Shown: in pieces, positions 24,150 through 35,496 of the stretch
Layout of the letters: every line of letters starts with the position of its first letter
How positions within the stretch are numbered: the first letter of the stretch is position 1
From: UBA6952 sp045562575
GTDB lineage: Bacteria; Chloroflexota; Dehalococcoidia; Lucifugimonadales; UBA6952
DNA: 64,000 nucleotides
Direction: 5' to 3'
Assembly (NCBI GenBank): GCA_045562575.1
Contig: JBJKVQ010000040.1
Coordinates: forward strand, 62,001 to 126,000
Notes under the pieces: generated by a model
The model's input: only the letters and a program-made list of their open reading frames with translations
Told to the model about the DNA's origin: nothing
The model's database searches: none
Translations under genes and position numbers: made by a program

Positions 24150-24806
24150 ATGCCACTTATTATTGGTTTAACAGGTTCAATTGCTTCTGGAAAGGGCGCA
24201 GTTTCTGAAATACTTACAGGATTTGGGGCCATTCATGGTGATGCTGATAAAATTGTTCATGCTTTGTATGAACCCGGGAAACCTGCATACTACAGAATTA
24301 TAGAAGCTTTTGGGAATGACATAATTCAATCTGATGAATTTATTGACCGTAAAAAGCTAGGTGGTAAAGTTTTTGGAAAACCTGAAGCCATGAAACTTCT
24401 TACAAGTTCAATTGGTAACATATCTGAAGCAATACACGATACTATACTAAATTGGAGAAACACACTTCCAGAAAACGGAATAGGGGTACTAGAAGCAGTC
24501 AATCTAATAGAGGCAGGTTATAGTCAATGGACCGATGTAACATGGCTCGTAGGATGCGATGAAAAAATTGCGCTACCTCGACTAATGAAAAGAAATAATT
24601 TTTCTGAAGAAGAAGCTATGCAAAGAATATCTAGTCAAAAATCTTGGCAAGAAAGAGAACCTGCTTCTGATTTATTGATTATGAATAATGAAAGTATCAC
24701 CGAATTAACGAATAAAGTTACTGAAGAATTTAATTCATTATATGATCGCTATCAAAATAACAAACTTGAACCTTCTCGGTACATAGAATGGCAAAAAAAC
24801 AATTGA
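24150..24806 (+). CDS. coaE: Dephospho-CoA kinase
   Basis: Last step of CoA synthesis: phosphorylates dephospho-CoA. 218 residues, with DADKIVHALYEPG (substrate region), GGKVFG and RxSSQKSW lid motifs typical of CoaE. The P-loop is odd: GLTGSIASGKGAV, with Gly in place of the usual Ser/Thr after Lys, which removes a magnesium ligand. Either the enzyme uses another ligand or its activity is altered. A GAGGAATAA site precedes the ATG, and a strong hairpin terminator follows. Confidence 0.85.
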   Translation: MPLIIGLTGSIASGKGAVSEILTGFGAIHGDADKIVHALYEPGKPAYYRIIEAFGNDIIQSDEFIDRKKLGGKVFGKPEAMKLLTSSIGNISEAIHDTILNWRNTLPENGIGVLEAVNLIEAGYSQWTDVTWLVGCDEKIALPRLMKRNNFSEEEAMQRISSQKSWQEREPASDLLIMNNESITELTNKVTEEFNSLYDRYQNNKLEPSRYIEWQKNN

Positions 24807-24822
24807 GACTTTTATAAAATCA

Positions 24823-24855
24823 AAACAGGGTAGATTACTCAAAACCTACCCTGTT
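24823..24855. terminator. Hairpin terminator after coaE
   Basis: An 11-bp perfect stem, AAACAGGGTAG with its complement around an 11-nt loop, between the convergent coaE and membrane-protein genes. A-rich on one side and TTTAATT on the other, so it may work in both directions. Confidence 0.75.
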
Positions 24856-24875
24856 TAATTAGAAATATTTTAAAA

Positions 24876-25496
24876 TTACTCTTGAGTTTGACCTCTTAAA
24901 GAAACAATCCCAAATAGTATTGAAACAATAAACATACCTATAAATCCAACGAAATCAGCGCTACTATTTGGAACAAAGAATAGACTCGAAAAATGAGCAA
25001 TTGCAACTACTACATATAATGCACCGATAATCTTACAAATCATACTTTCATATCCTGTAATAAGTGCTGTTCCTAGTAAAGCAAAAGATAAAAATAAGAA
25101 CACACCACTTCCATCAAATGCATGATAACCTATTAGATAAACAGACTGGGCGGTTTCTGGTGATGTTTCATACATCTGAAGAGCTCCTATATTAAATCCA
25201 GTGCCAATAGCTATTACTGCCACGGCTATTGGGAATAATATTGCTGCAGGTATAGCTAATGAAGAATTTTTTGTATCACTACCTGCGATTTCTCTTGATG
25301 CCATACTTAGGCCACAAAATAAAAGTGTCATACCTGTAGTAAATAAAAGCATAATTAGGATACTTTGTTGACCATTTTTCACTAATTCTATCAATTCTTC
25401 TGATGCAGTAGGCACCGAAGGCCAAAAAGGAAATGCTGCAAAAGTAACAATTGGACCGATAATCAAAAACCAACTCGCTATACTTCTTGAATTCAT
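24876..25496 (-). CDS. Six-helix integral membrane protein, DUF4386-like
   Basis: 206-residue hydrophobic protein with about six membrane segments. The ATG at 25496 is preferred because GGTGGGGG lies 5 nt before it and MNSRSIASWFLIIGPI gives a membrane start; longer in-frame starts add a polar N-terminus. There are no catalytic motifs. The spacing of helices and the LIGYHAFDGSGVFLFLSFALLG segment recall DUF4386-type proteins, but I am not certain. It lies between coaE (convergent) and the PII gene, with the PII terminator just upstream. Confidence 0.7.
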   Translation of the reverse strand: MNSRSIASWFLIIGPIVTFAAFPFWPSVPTASEELIELVKNGQQSILIMLLFTTGMTLLFCGLSMASREIAGSDTKNSSLAIPAAILFPIAVAVIAIGTGFNIGALQMYETSPETAQSVYLIGYHAFDGSGVFLFLSFALLGTALITGYESMICKIIGALYVVVAIAHFSSLFFVPNSSADFVGFIGMFIVSILFGIVSLRGQTQE

Positions 25497-25560
25497 AATA
25501 ACCCCCACCATGGTTAAATAATTAGGGCTATTATTATCCAAGATTTAGCAGAATGCAAAT

Positions 25561-25596
25561 AAAAAAAGAACGTGATAAATCACGTTCCCTTTTTAT
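25561..25596. terminator. Bidirectional terminator after the PII gene
   Basis: GAACGTGAT and its complement (25568-25576 / 25579-25587), with seven As on the left and CCTTTTTAT on the right. On the minus strand it ends the PII transcript with a U run. Confidence 0.85.
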
Positions 25597-25620
25597 ATTT
25601 AAGAGGGTATAGTACGTAAT

Positions 25621-25980
25621 CTACGCCTTTGAAATAGCAATTTCTCCTGTTTCACCAGTACTTACACGAATTGCTTCATCAACTCTACTAATAAAAATCT
25701 TTCCATCACCAACAGATCCCCCATTAGTCCTAGCAGATTCTAAAATAGCGTTAACGACAGCATCTTTTTTGTCATCAGCAATAACAGTTGTAATAACAGT
25801 TTTAGGCATAGCCGACCTATTTACCAATTGACCTCCACGACCAGTAAAAACCTCAACTCCTTGTTGCTTTCCCTGGCCAGTCACATTTCCATAGTGAAAT
25901 CCTCCACATCCAGCTTCTTGTAATGCATTAAGAACCTGATTAACCTTTTCTGGCCTAACGACAGCTTCTACTTTAATCAT
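25621..25980 (-). CDS. PII-family nitrogen regulatory protein with atypical T-loop
   Basis: Trimeric signal protein sensing 2-oxoglutarate and ATP/ADP; 119 residues from the ATG at 25980 (AAAGGAG 7 nt upstream; a TTG one codon earlier is too close). The N-terminal MIKVEAVVRPEKVNQVLNAL and C-terminal GDGKIFISRVDEAIRVSTGE are classical. The T-loop is not: the region that normally holds the uridylylated Tyr51 (YRGAEY) reads FTGRGGQLVNRSAMPKT, about two residues longer and without Tyr, so GlnD-type uridylylation should not occur. Two GTTAC-n6-GTTAC boxes upstream suggest control by the GlnR-like regulator. Confidence 0.9.
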   Translation of the reverse strand: MIKVEAVVRPEKVNQVLNALQEAGCGGFHYGNVTGQGKQQGVEVFTGRGGQLVNRSAMPKTVITTVIADDKKDAVVNAILESARTNGGSVGDGKIFISRVDEAIRVSTGETGEIAISKA

Positions 25981-26010
25981 CAATTTACTCCTTTCAAAGC
26001 TTAACTAAAT

Positions 26011-26026
26011 GTTACGATCATGTTAC
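26011..26026 (-). promoter_or_regulatory. GlnR-like box, proximal, PII gene
   Basis: GTTAC-n6-GTTAC on plus (GTAAC-n6-GTAAC in the gene's direction), about 30 bp before the start codon. It matches the gTnAC-n6-GaAAC plan of actinobacterial GlnR sites. Confidence 0.55.
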
Positions 26027-26102
26027 ATCCAATAGTCGAAAAAAACAATAGATATTCAATTAAAAGACAATAATGTTAAAATAATGGTGGTTTTCGTCAT
26101 AT

Positions 26103-26118
26103 GTTACAAACATGTTAC
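26103..26118 (-). promoter_or_regulatory. GlnR-like box, distal, PII gene
   Basis: A second exact GTTAC-n6-GTTAC, 92 bp from the first and flanked by the same AT...AT bases. Two identical composite sites in one short upstream region argue against chance. Confidence 0.55.
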
Positions 26119-26140
26119 ATAGCATTTTTTAATTAAAAAC

Positions 26141-26173
26141 AAAAAAAAGAGAACCAAAAAGTTAGGTTCTCTT
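26141..26173 (-). terminator. Rho-independent terminator of the 23S - tRNA-fMet unit
   Basis: On the minus strand a 9-bp stem AAGAGAACC/GGTTCTCTT followed by a run of Us, 32 nt after tRNA-fMet. It closes the rRNA transcript and shows that no 5S gene follows in it. Confidence 0.9.
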
Positions 26174-26204
26174 CACAATTGATAGTTTTTCTCAAATGGT
26201 AAAT

Positions 26205-26279
26205 TGGTAGCGGGGGACGGATTCGAACCGCCGACCTTCGGGTTATGAGCCCGACGAGCTGCCACTGCTCCACCCCGCG
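26205..26279 (-). tRNA. Initiator tRNA-fMet(CAU)
   Basis: 75 nt with encoded CCA. The anticodon arm TCGGG-CTCATAA-CCCGA has the three consecutive G-C pairs, and position 1-72 is an unpaired C/U: both initiator hallmarks. It lies downstream of 23S, where 5S would be expected. Confidence 0.95.
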
Positions 26280-26365
26280 CCAGTAAGTAATCAGTATAAT
26301 CTTCACTCACGCGTTACTTTTATCAATTTACTTAGTTTCTGTTTCTTTTCTGTATGAAATTTCTT

Positions 26366-29368
<3,003 letters not shown>

Positions 29369-29645
29369 AAAAAATCCCTGACAGAAAAAAAGACAGAAAC
29401 TAATAAAAATTAGTTTTGTTTTCGAGAAATGAAGAATTAAAATTCTTCATTCTTTTTGTCAACTTCAACATTAATGAATCCGCATTGTAGGGAATCATCA
29501 ATGTCATTTATAGTTCTCTAACTAACTGGAGATAAACCTTTAGTTAGGAACTACTCTTATATTAAGAAAAACTATTCAATTATTAAGGTAAAAATAAAGA
29601 CGCTGCCAGAAACTTCTAGCACCGCCTTAAGTCTGGTCTTTAAAT
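29369..29645 (-). other. Leader of the 23S transcript
   Basis: About 275 bp without a gene between the 23S promoter and the rRNA. It holds several AT-rich inverted repeats on the minus strand (around 29400-29417, 29427-29451 and 29518-29547), plausible as processing or antitermination hairpins. No tRNA or 16S sequence is present. Confidence 0.5.
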
Positions 29646-29674
29646 CTTTTATGTTAGACTATAATTATTGTCAA
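29646..29674 (-). promoter_or_regulatory. Promoter of the 23S unit
   Basis: Minus strand TTGACA (29674-29669), a 17-bp spacer, then TAAAAG (ATAAAA if the spacer is 16). The consensus -35 resembles that of the tRNA operon promoter. Confidence 0.6.
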
Positions 29675-29757
29675 TTCACACTCCAAATTTAAACTGAACT
29701 ACAATATTACCAATTCCCTGTAATAACGTCAATGTTTTTCTGATAATAAATTTGAAT

Positions 29758-30492
29758 TTAAATTATATTCTTGATTTCTTCTAATGCACTAACAGTATAA
29801 GTAGGGGGGATGATAATTTCTCTATCATCATAACCTTTTACCCATATAGCACTTAAACCACTACGTATAGCCCCATTAATATCTGTATCTAAATTATCGC
29901 CAACATGGATTGTGTTTTCAGGCATAACTTGTAAATCAATTAAGCTTTTCATAAATATTTTTTCAGCAGGTTTACTAATCAATAATTCATCTGAAAAAAC
30001 CATAGCATGAAAAAATTCCAGTATCCCTAATTGTTCTAAATATGCTTTTACAATAATTCCTGGCGTCATTCCAGAGTTTGAAATTAAACCTATTTTCAAT
30101 TGCTTTGACTGAGCATATTCAAGTATATCTAAAGCACCCATTGCTAATTCAGGAGGAGCTTCATAAAAAGCATATCCATAATCATTTATAATTTTCCTAA
30201 CAGAAGATTCACTTAATTCTTCGTGAATGCCATCTTTTATAAATGATATATACATTAGTACTTGATCTCGAAAAGATATATCTAAACCATTTTTTCTTAC
30301 TCGATCACATTCTTCATAAGTTTGTTTGTACGCAAATGCAACCTGATCTAACCCAATAGAAATATGATTTTCTCTAAGTATTTCATAACAACTATTTATA
30401 CGTAAATCTGAACGTATTTTGCCCCAATCTTGTTGATCGATTATAAGAGTTTGCCATAAATCAAAGGTTATGCACTCATAAGTTTTATCCAT
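29758..30492 (-). CDS. HAD-superfamily hydrolase
   Basis: 244-residue haloacid-dehalogenase-fold protein. Motif I reads ITFDLWQTLI: the nucleophile Asp is present, but the second Asp of the usual DxDxT is Trp, as in the DLWGTL and haloacid-dehalogenase-like branches, so a standard phosphatase mechanism is uncertain. Motif II is GLISNSG (Ser), motif III Lys is in ISKPAEKIF and motif IV is HVGDNLDTDINGA. A helical cap lies between. It stands alone upstream of the 23S promoter; the natural substrate is unknown. Confidence 0.85.
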   Translation of the reverse strand: MDKTYECITFDLWQTLIIDQQDWGKIRSDLRINSCYEILRENHISIGLDQVAFAYKQTYEECDRVRKNGLDISFRDQVLMYISFIKDGIHEELSESSVRKIINDYGYAFYEAPPELAMGALDILEYAQSKQLKIGLISNSGMTPGIIVKAYLEQLGILEFFHAMVFSDELLISKPAEKIFMKSLIDLQVMPENTIHVGDNLDTDINGAIRSGLSAIWVKGYDDREIIIPPTYTVSALEEIKNII

Positions 30493-30570
30493 ACTAAATC
30501 TTTTCTGCCCAATTATTAAACTTTATATTAAACAATTGATATTATAGCTTGTGATATCAGTAAAAAAATA

Positions 30571-30579
30571 TGATATAAT
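30571..30579 (+). promoter_or_regulatory. Extended -10 promoter of the molybdenum hydroxylase operon
   Basis: TGATATAAT (hexamer 30574-30579), identical to the extended -10 element in units A and B of the tRNA-fragment array, about 65 bp before the first gene. Confidence 0.5.
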
Positions 30580-30645
30580 TCTCGCCATATCGCCAAAAAA
30601 GCCTTATTGGCAAAGTTTTTCAACATGAAACCGGAGGGTGCTGAA

Positions 30646-31521
30646 TTGAAATGGATAGATTATAGTAGTCCAGAAACCCTTGCTGAAGCCTTAACTCTAC
30701 TCAATGAATACCAAAAAGATGCAGGGATTTTAGCAGGAGGAACTGATTTAATTGTTAAAATGAGAGCAGACCGTATTAATCCAGGTCAAATCATTGACAT
30801 TAAATCAATCCCTGAACTAAACCAAGTAAACATTAACTCGAATAACGATTTAACAATAGGGTCTGCGATCCCTTGTTATAAAATATATAATAATTCAGAT
30901 ATTATGAATCTTCGTCCTGAATTAAAAGATTCTGCCTCAATTATCGGCGGTACCCAAATTCAAGGAAGAGCATCATTTGGAGGAAATATTTGTAATGCTG
31001 CCCCTAGTGCTGACTCAGTCCCCTTGCTCATATCACTAGGTGCAACATGTAATGTTCAAAGCGTTAACGGAGAAAGAACTATTGCATTAGAAGATTTATT
31101 TTCTGGTCCAGGTCAAACAATACTAGAATCAAATGAGCTTCTAATTTCTATAACAATACCAAAAAAATCAGATCTATCTGGAGCTAATTACATCAGATTT
31201 ATACCAAGAAATGAAATGGATATTGCTGTTGTAGGCACAGGCGTTTCTGTAACCCTTAGTTCAAATAAAAAGAATTTTGAATCAGTGAGAGTTTCTCTTG
31301 CTTCAGTAGGTCCAACTCCAATTTTTGTCGAAGGCATTGATAAAGAAGTCTCTGGACAAGAAATAAATGATGAAAGTATTAGAGTAGTCTCAAATATGTC
31401 TAAAAATGCATCTAAACCGATAACTGATATGAGAGGTACTGCAGAATTTAGACAACATCTTTGTGAAGTTCTCACCAGAAGAGCTTTAATAACCGCGATA
31501 GAAAGGGCTAAGGAAGCATAA
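30646..31521 (+). CDS. Molybdenum hydroxylase FAD-binding subunit (CoxM/XdhB-like)
   Basis: Medium subunit carrying FAD, passing electrons from the 2Fe-2S subunit to an acceptor; 291 residues. A TTG start at 30646 is chosen because GGAGGG lies 8 nt upstream and the family fold starts at once (WIDYSSPETLAEALTLL). The ATG at 30625 has no ribosome binding site. FAD-binding motifs are GILAGGTDLIVKMR and the second block IIGGTQIQGRASFGGNICNAAPSADS. Its stop overlaps the start of the 2Fe-2S gene by one base. Confidence 0.9.
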   Translation: MKWIDYSSPETLAEALTLLNEYQKDAGILAGGTDLIVKMRADRINPGQIIDIKSIPELNQVNINSNNDLTIGSAIPCYKIYNNSDIMNLRPELKDSASIIGGTQIQGRASFGGNICNAAPSADSVPLLISLGATCNVQSVNGERTIALEDLFSGPGQTILESNELLISITIPKKSDLSGANYIRFIPRNEMDIAVVGTGVSVTLSSNKKNFESVRVSLASVGPTPIFVEGIDKEVSGQEINDESIRVVSNMSKNASKPITDMRGTAEFRQHLCEVLTRRALITAIERAKEA

Positions 31522-32003
31522 TGACACAATCAAAAACATATGTACGTTGCGTAATTAATGGAGAAGATACAGAATTTCTATGTGAACCAAGACAAAGTCT
31601 TCTCGAATGTCTTAGAGATGTCTTGAGGTTAACTGGAACAAAAGAAGGCTGTAATGACGGAAACTGCGGAGCTTGTACCATAATGCTAGATGATAGAATT
31701 GTAACTAGCTGTTTGGTACTTGGTGTAGAAGCTAATGGAAAAACAATTACTACCATAGAAGGTATGGCTTCACCTGATGGACTACATCCAGTCCAACAAG
31801 CCTTTCTTGAAGAAGCTGCTTTACAATGTGGAATATGCACTCCTGGCTTTCTCATAGCTTCAAAAGCCCTGTTAGATACAAATCCTAATCCGACTGAAGA
31901 AGAAATTAGATTTTGGTTAGCTAATAATCTATGTCGATGTACCGGTTATGACAAAATAGTCCGTGCTGTAGTCAAAGCTGGTGAAAAAATAAGAGAGGGA
32001 TAA
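31521..32003 (+). CDS. Molybdenum hydroxylase 2Fe-2S subunit (CoxS/XdhC-like)
   Basis: Small subunit with two 2Fe-2S clusters, 160 residues. The plant-ferredoxin-type cluster cysteines are in KEGCNDGNCGACTIMLD with a fourth in TSCLVLG; the C-terminal cluster uses QCGICTPGF and NNLCRCTGYDKI. All eight cysteines are present. It overlaps the FAD-subunit gene by one base and is 3 nt upstream of the large subunit, so the three are made together. Confidence 0.95.
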   Translation: MTQSKTYVRCVINGEDTEFLCEPRQSLLECLRDVLRLTGTKEGCNDGNCGACTIMLDDRIVTSCLVLGVEANGKTITTIEGMASPDGLHPVQQAFLEEAALQCGICTPGFLIASKALLDTNPNPTEEEIRFWLANNLCRCTGYDKIVRAVVKAGEKIREG

Positions 32004-32006
32004 ATA

Positions 32007-34307
32007 ATGGCAACTGTAAAAAAAGATTACAAAGTTATAGGAAGTCGTCCAGTACGACATGATGGAGTAGATAAAGTAACTGGAAAGGCAATTTATAGTG
32101 CTGATTTCTCAATTTCAGACTTACTTCATGGGAAAGTACTTAGAAGCCCAGTCGCCCATGCTGTTATTAAAAAAATAGACACTTCAAAAGCAGAGAAATT
32201 ACCCGGTGTACGCGCTATTGTTACCGCAAAAGACTTCATTGGTTCTTCGGATAAAAATATAGAAACAGCAGAAGATAGAAACGAAGGTGAAACCACGCGA
32301 CTTAAATATCTTCGTGATAATGTCTTAGCTTCAGACAAACTCTTATATATAGGTCAGCCTGTTGCTGCAGTTGCTGCAACCTCTTCACATATAGCCGAAG
32401 AAGCAGTTGGTCTTATCGAACTTGAATTTGAAACTTTAGAACCCGTATTGAATACCACTCAAGGCTTGAATTCAAAATCTATTATTCATCAAGAACTTGA
32501 AACTAAAGAATTAGGTACAAAAGTACCTGGAAAAACTAACTTAGCAGAACATATTCAACATAAACTCGGTGATCCAGAAGAAGCATTTAAGCATGCTGAA
32601 ATAATAGTAGAACGAGAATTAACTACCGAAACTGTTCATCAAGGATATATTGAACCTCATGCAGCTACAGCTTCATGGAGTAATGATGGTCGAATAACAG
32701 TTTGGTGTAGTACACAAGGTGCATTCCCAGCAAGAGACACAACTGCAGATATTTTAGGTGTGCCTATTTCACAAGTTAAAGTAGTCCCTTTGGAAATCGG
32801 TGGAGGATTTGGTGGGAAAATACCAGTTTACCTAGAACCGGTTGCTGCATTATTATCTAGGGCTTCTGGACATCCTGTTAAATTGGTTATGTCTAGAAAA
32901 GAAGTATTTGAATGTACTGGTCCTACGCCCGGCACTTTGATGCGAGTTAAAATAGGTGCTGACAAGTCTGGAAAATTCCTTGCTGCACAAGCTCATCTTG
33001 AGTTTGAAGCAGGAGCTTTTCCTGGTTCACCTGTAGCAGCTGGGAGTTACTGTGTATTTGCCCCTTATGAAATCCCTAATATATTAATTGATGGGTACGA
33101 TGTTATTGTAAACAAGGCGAAAACTGCAGCTTATCGAGCTCCAGGAGCCACAATGGCAGCATTTGCTACTGAAACAGTAATCGATGAAGTTGCGGAAAAA
33201 TTACAAATGGATCCTGCTGAAATTCGATTAATAAATACCGCAAAAAAAGGTACTCGACGAGCTGATGGTCCAGTATATCCTACTATAGGTTGTGAGGAAG
33301 TTATAAAAACTATTAAGGATAGCGAGCATTATAATTCTCCTATTACAGAACCACATGTAGGCAGAGGGATAGCAATTGGGTATTGGTTTAATGTTGGATT
33401 AGAATCAGCATGCACTATCAGCCTTAGTAAAAACGGAACCATAAATCTCATTGAGGGATCAACTGATATTGGAGGAACAAGAACATCTATAGCAATGCAG
33501 GCTGCAGAAGTACTTGGATTATTACCTGAAGAGGTTATTCCTTCCGTTGTTGATACTGATTCAATAGGATTTACATCTGTAACGGGTGGAAGTCGTACAA
33601 CTTATGCTACCGGGTGGGCAGCATACGAAGCTGCAATTGACGTTAAAAATCAAATGATAACTAAAGTTGCAGGCATTTGGTCTATAGATGCTGATAATGT
33701 TGAATTTGAAGACGGGGTATTCTTTTCCAGACAAGATACAGAATTAAAAATGTCTTTTAAAGAATTAGCAGCCAAATCAGGAGCACCAATTGTAGGAAGA
33801 GGCAGTGTAAGTAAAGGTGGTATGGGTGCAGGAGGAGGATCTTTTGCTGGGGCTATAGTTGATGTAAAAATCGATCCAGAAACAGGAAAAACTACTGTTT
33901 TAAGATTTACTTGTGTCCAAGATGCAGGTAAGGCTATATATCCAAGCTTTGTTGAAGGCCAGATGCAAGGTGGAAGTGTTCAGGGTATTGGTTGGGCATT
34001 AAATGAAGAATACTTTATGACAGATGACGGCAGAATGACCAATTCAAGTTTACTTGATTATCGTATGCCCACTTCTTTAGATTTGCCTATGATTGAAACA
34101 ATTATTGTTGAAGTACCAAGTGATGGGCACCCTTACGGCGTTAGAGGAGTTGGAGAAGCTAATATAGTTTCACCTCCCGCAGCAGTTGCAAATGCAATTT
34201 ATCACGCAACTGGTGTTAGGCAATCTAAATTACCAATGAATCCTGGGTCAATTACAAAAGGTATCCAAGATCACAGATCTGATATATTAAATTCAATGAA
34301 CTGCTAA
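32007..34307 (+). CDS. Molybdenum hydroxylase large subunit, xanthine-dehydrogenase family
   Basis: Molybdopterin-cytosine-dinucleotide-binding catalytic subunit, 766 residues. It begins with VIGSRPVRHDGVDKVTGKAIYSADF, carries the cofactor motif IGGGFGGK near 265 and the catalytic Glu in GVRGVGEAN near 713. The active-site loop reads AYRAPGA, not AYxCSFR (form I CO dehydrogenase) nor AYRGAGR (form II), so it is not a CO dehydrogenase. It should hydroxylate an N-heterocycle, aldehyde or other carbon substrate not readable here. A MoaD-like gene overlaps its stop. Confidence 0.92.
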   Translation: MATVKKDYKVIGSRPVRHDGVDKVTGKAIYSADFSISDLLHGKVLRSPVAHAVIKKIDTSKAEKLPGVRAIVTAKDFIGSSDKNIETAEDRNEGETTRLKYLRDNVLASDKLLYIGQPVAAVAATSSHIAEEAVGLIELEFETLEPVLNTTQGLNSKSIIHQELETKELGTKVPGKTNLAEHIQHKLGDPEEAFKHAEIIVERELTTETVHQGYIEPHAATASWSNDGRITVWCSTQGAFPARDTTADILGVPISQVKVVPLEIGGGFGGKIPVYLEPVAALLSRASGHPVKLVMSRKEVFECTGPTPGTLMRVKIGADKSGKFLAAQAHLEFEAGAFPGSPVAAGSYCVFAPYEIPNILIDGYDVIVNKAKTAAYRAPGATMAAFATETVIDEVAEKLQMDPAEIRLINTAKKGTRRADGPVYPTIGCEEVIKTIKDSEHYNSPITEPHVGRGIAIGYWFNVGLESACTISLSKNGTINLIEGSTDIGGTRTSIAMQAAEVLGLLPEEVIPSVVDTDSIGFTSVTGGSRTTYATGWAAYEAAIDVKNQMITKVAGIWSIDADNVEFEDGVFFSRQDTELKMSFKELAAKSGAPIVGRGSVSKGGMGAGGGSFAGAIVDVKIDPETGKTTVLRFTCVQDAGKAIYPSFVEGQMQGGSVQGIGWALNEEYFMTDDGRMTNSSLLDYRMPTSLDLPMIETIIVEVPSDGHPYGVRGVGEANIVSPPAAVANAIYHATGVRQSKLPMNPGSITKGIQDHRSDILNSMNC

Positions 34308-34576
34308 TGTTACAGGTATTCATTCCGTCATTAATGCGAAAACTTACCAATGATAAACATATTGTTGAAATTAATGCTTCGAGTATTACTGAATTAATTA
34401 ATAAACTGGATGTAAAATATCCAGGAATGAAACAACAATTAACTGAAGGTAATCTTATTAAAGATGGATTGTCTGTTGTCATCAATGACGAAATATCAAA
34501 TAATCCATTATTGGAACAACTAGAAGATGGATTTGAAATACATTTTGTTCCAACTATTGGTGGAGGTAATTATTAG
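34307..34576 (+). CDS. MoaD/ThiS-like ubiquitin-fold protein
   Basis: 89-residue beta-grasp protein, similar to MoaD sulfur carriers: LQVFIPSLMRKLTND..., LINKLDVKYPGMK, IKDGLSVVINDEI and VPTIGGG. MoaD donates sulfur to molybdopterin through a C-terminal GG, but here two residues follow (GGGNY), so it would need trimming or does not act as a carrier. Its start overlaps the stop of the molybdenum hydroxylase, suggesting a job in making or loading that enzyme's cofactor. Confidence 0.75.
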   Translation: MLQVFIPSLMRKLTNDKHIVEINASSITELINKLDVKYPGMKQQLTEGNLIKDGLSVVINDEISNNPLLEQLEDGFEIHFVPTIGGGNY

Positions 34577-34590
34577 TAAAGGACCTAGTT

Positions 34591-34992
34591 ATGAATGAAA
34601 AAAGTGAAAACTACAAACATACCCTTGAAGATATATACAAACAACAGTCTTCATATACCCAAAATATAAATGATAGCACATTGGATACAAAGTTAAGTAC
34701 ACAACAGAGTATACGAACAGAACTACAAAATCTCATAGGTGAATATCATGGTACACGTGAACAGCTTTTATGGACAAAATGGGGGCAAGGAATTCCTCGA
34801 AGCGAAACTAGAAGCTTAATTGCAGATTTGTCAGCAGCCCGAATAGAATTCATTTCATATTTTTCAGATATGAATGACAGTCAATTGGAACAAAATGTTG
34901 CTCCCGCTGAAGGAGAATCTGCTGAAAGCCTTATAAACAAGATGCTGTTATTGGAAAAAGAGTTATTCTCTTTATTAAAAGAAAATAAGTAA
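34591..34992 (+). CDS. DinB-like helical protein
   Basis: 133-residue, mostly helical, charged protein. The second half (DLSAARIEFISYFSDMNDSQLEQ) looks like the core of a DinB-type four-helix bundle, but the metal-binding His triad is not obvious, so the family call is weak. An AAAGGA site precedes the ATG and it is 14 nt after the MoaD-like gene, so it belongs to the molybdenum hydroxylase operon. Function unknown. Confidence 0.55.
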   Translation: MNEKSENYKHTLEDIYKQQSSYTQNINDSTLDTKLSTQQSIRTELQNLIGEYHGTREQLLWTKWGQGIPRSETRSLIADLSAARIEFISYFSDMNDSQLEQNVAPAEGESAESLINKMLLLEKELFSLLKENK

Positions 34993-35025
34993 TCCATTTA
35001 AATATTACTATTGAGGTGTTCAATT

Positions 35026-35496
35026 ATGAGTGATGCAATTTCATCAAAATTAACAAACGAATTAAATGATCAATTAAATTCAGCAATTGAATTAATAAAC
35101 GGCTTATCAGAAACTGATCTAGAGATATTTTATTCTGAAGACACTGGAGAAGAGGGCCCTATGACTGTAAGAAGATTACTTCATAGAATTAATACTCACC
35201 ACAAAGATCACATACAACACATAATAAAAGTAAGAAAAAAACTAGGTTTTCCAGTTTCAGAAGTTGAAACAAATATTGCAGAAATCAGAGCCTCACGAGC
35301 ATATTTAACAAGTATAATTGACTCATTAATTGATGAAAATATGACTAAAGACATTGAAGAAAAAACAGATTTAGGAAATCTTGCCTCTGTTAGTGCTGGT
35401 GAGAATAGGTACACTATCAAAAGAATAGTAGGTCATGTTATGGAAATGACCAATAATAGACTAAATCATATACGAGATTCTATTAAAAACAAATAA
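35026..35496 (+). CDS. DinB-like protein
   Basis: 156-residue helical protein. ATG at 35026 is used because GAGGTG lies 8 nt upstream. It shows the DinB-superfamily pattern of helices with histidines at TVRRLLHRINTHHKDHIQHI and a later IVGHVMEMTNNRLNHI; these could form the family's metal site. The operon-end position and similarity of plan to the previous gene suggest a pair. Role unknown; DinB-fold proteins often act as thiol-dependent transferases. It ends next to the convergent Mrp gene. Confidence 0.65.
   Translation: MSDAISSKLTNELNDQLNSAIELINGLSETDLEIFYSEDTGEEGPMTVRRLLHRINTHHKDHIQHIIKVRKKLGFPVSEVETNIAEIRASRAYLTSIIDSLIDENMTKDIEEKTDLGNLASVSAGENRYTIKRIVGHVMEMTNNRLNHIRDSIKNK

Noticed and set aside
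32007..34307. Aerobic CO dehydrogenase large subunit
   Set aside because: The active-site loop is AYRAPGA, matching neither AYxCSFR nor AYRGAGR, so CO oxidation is not supported.
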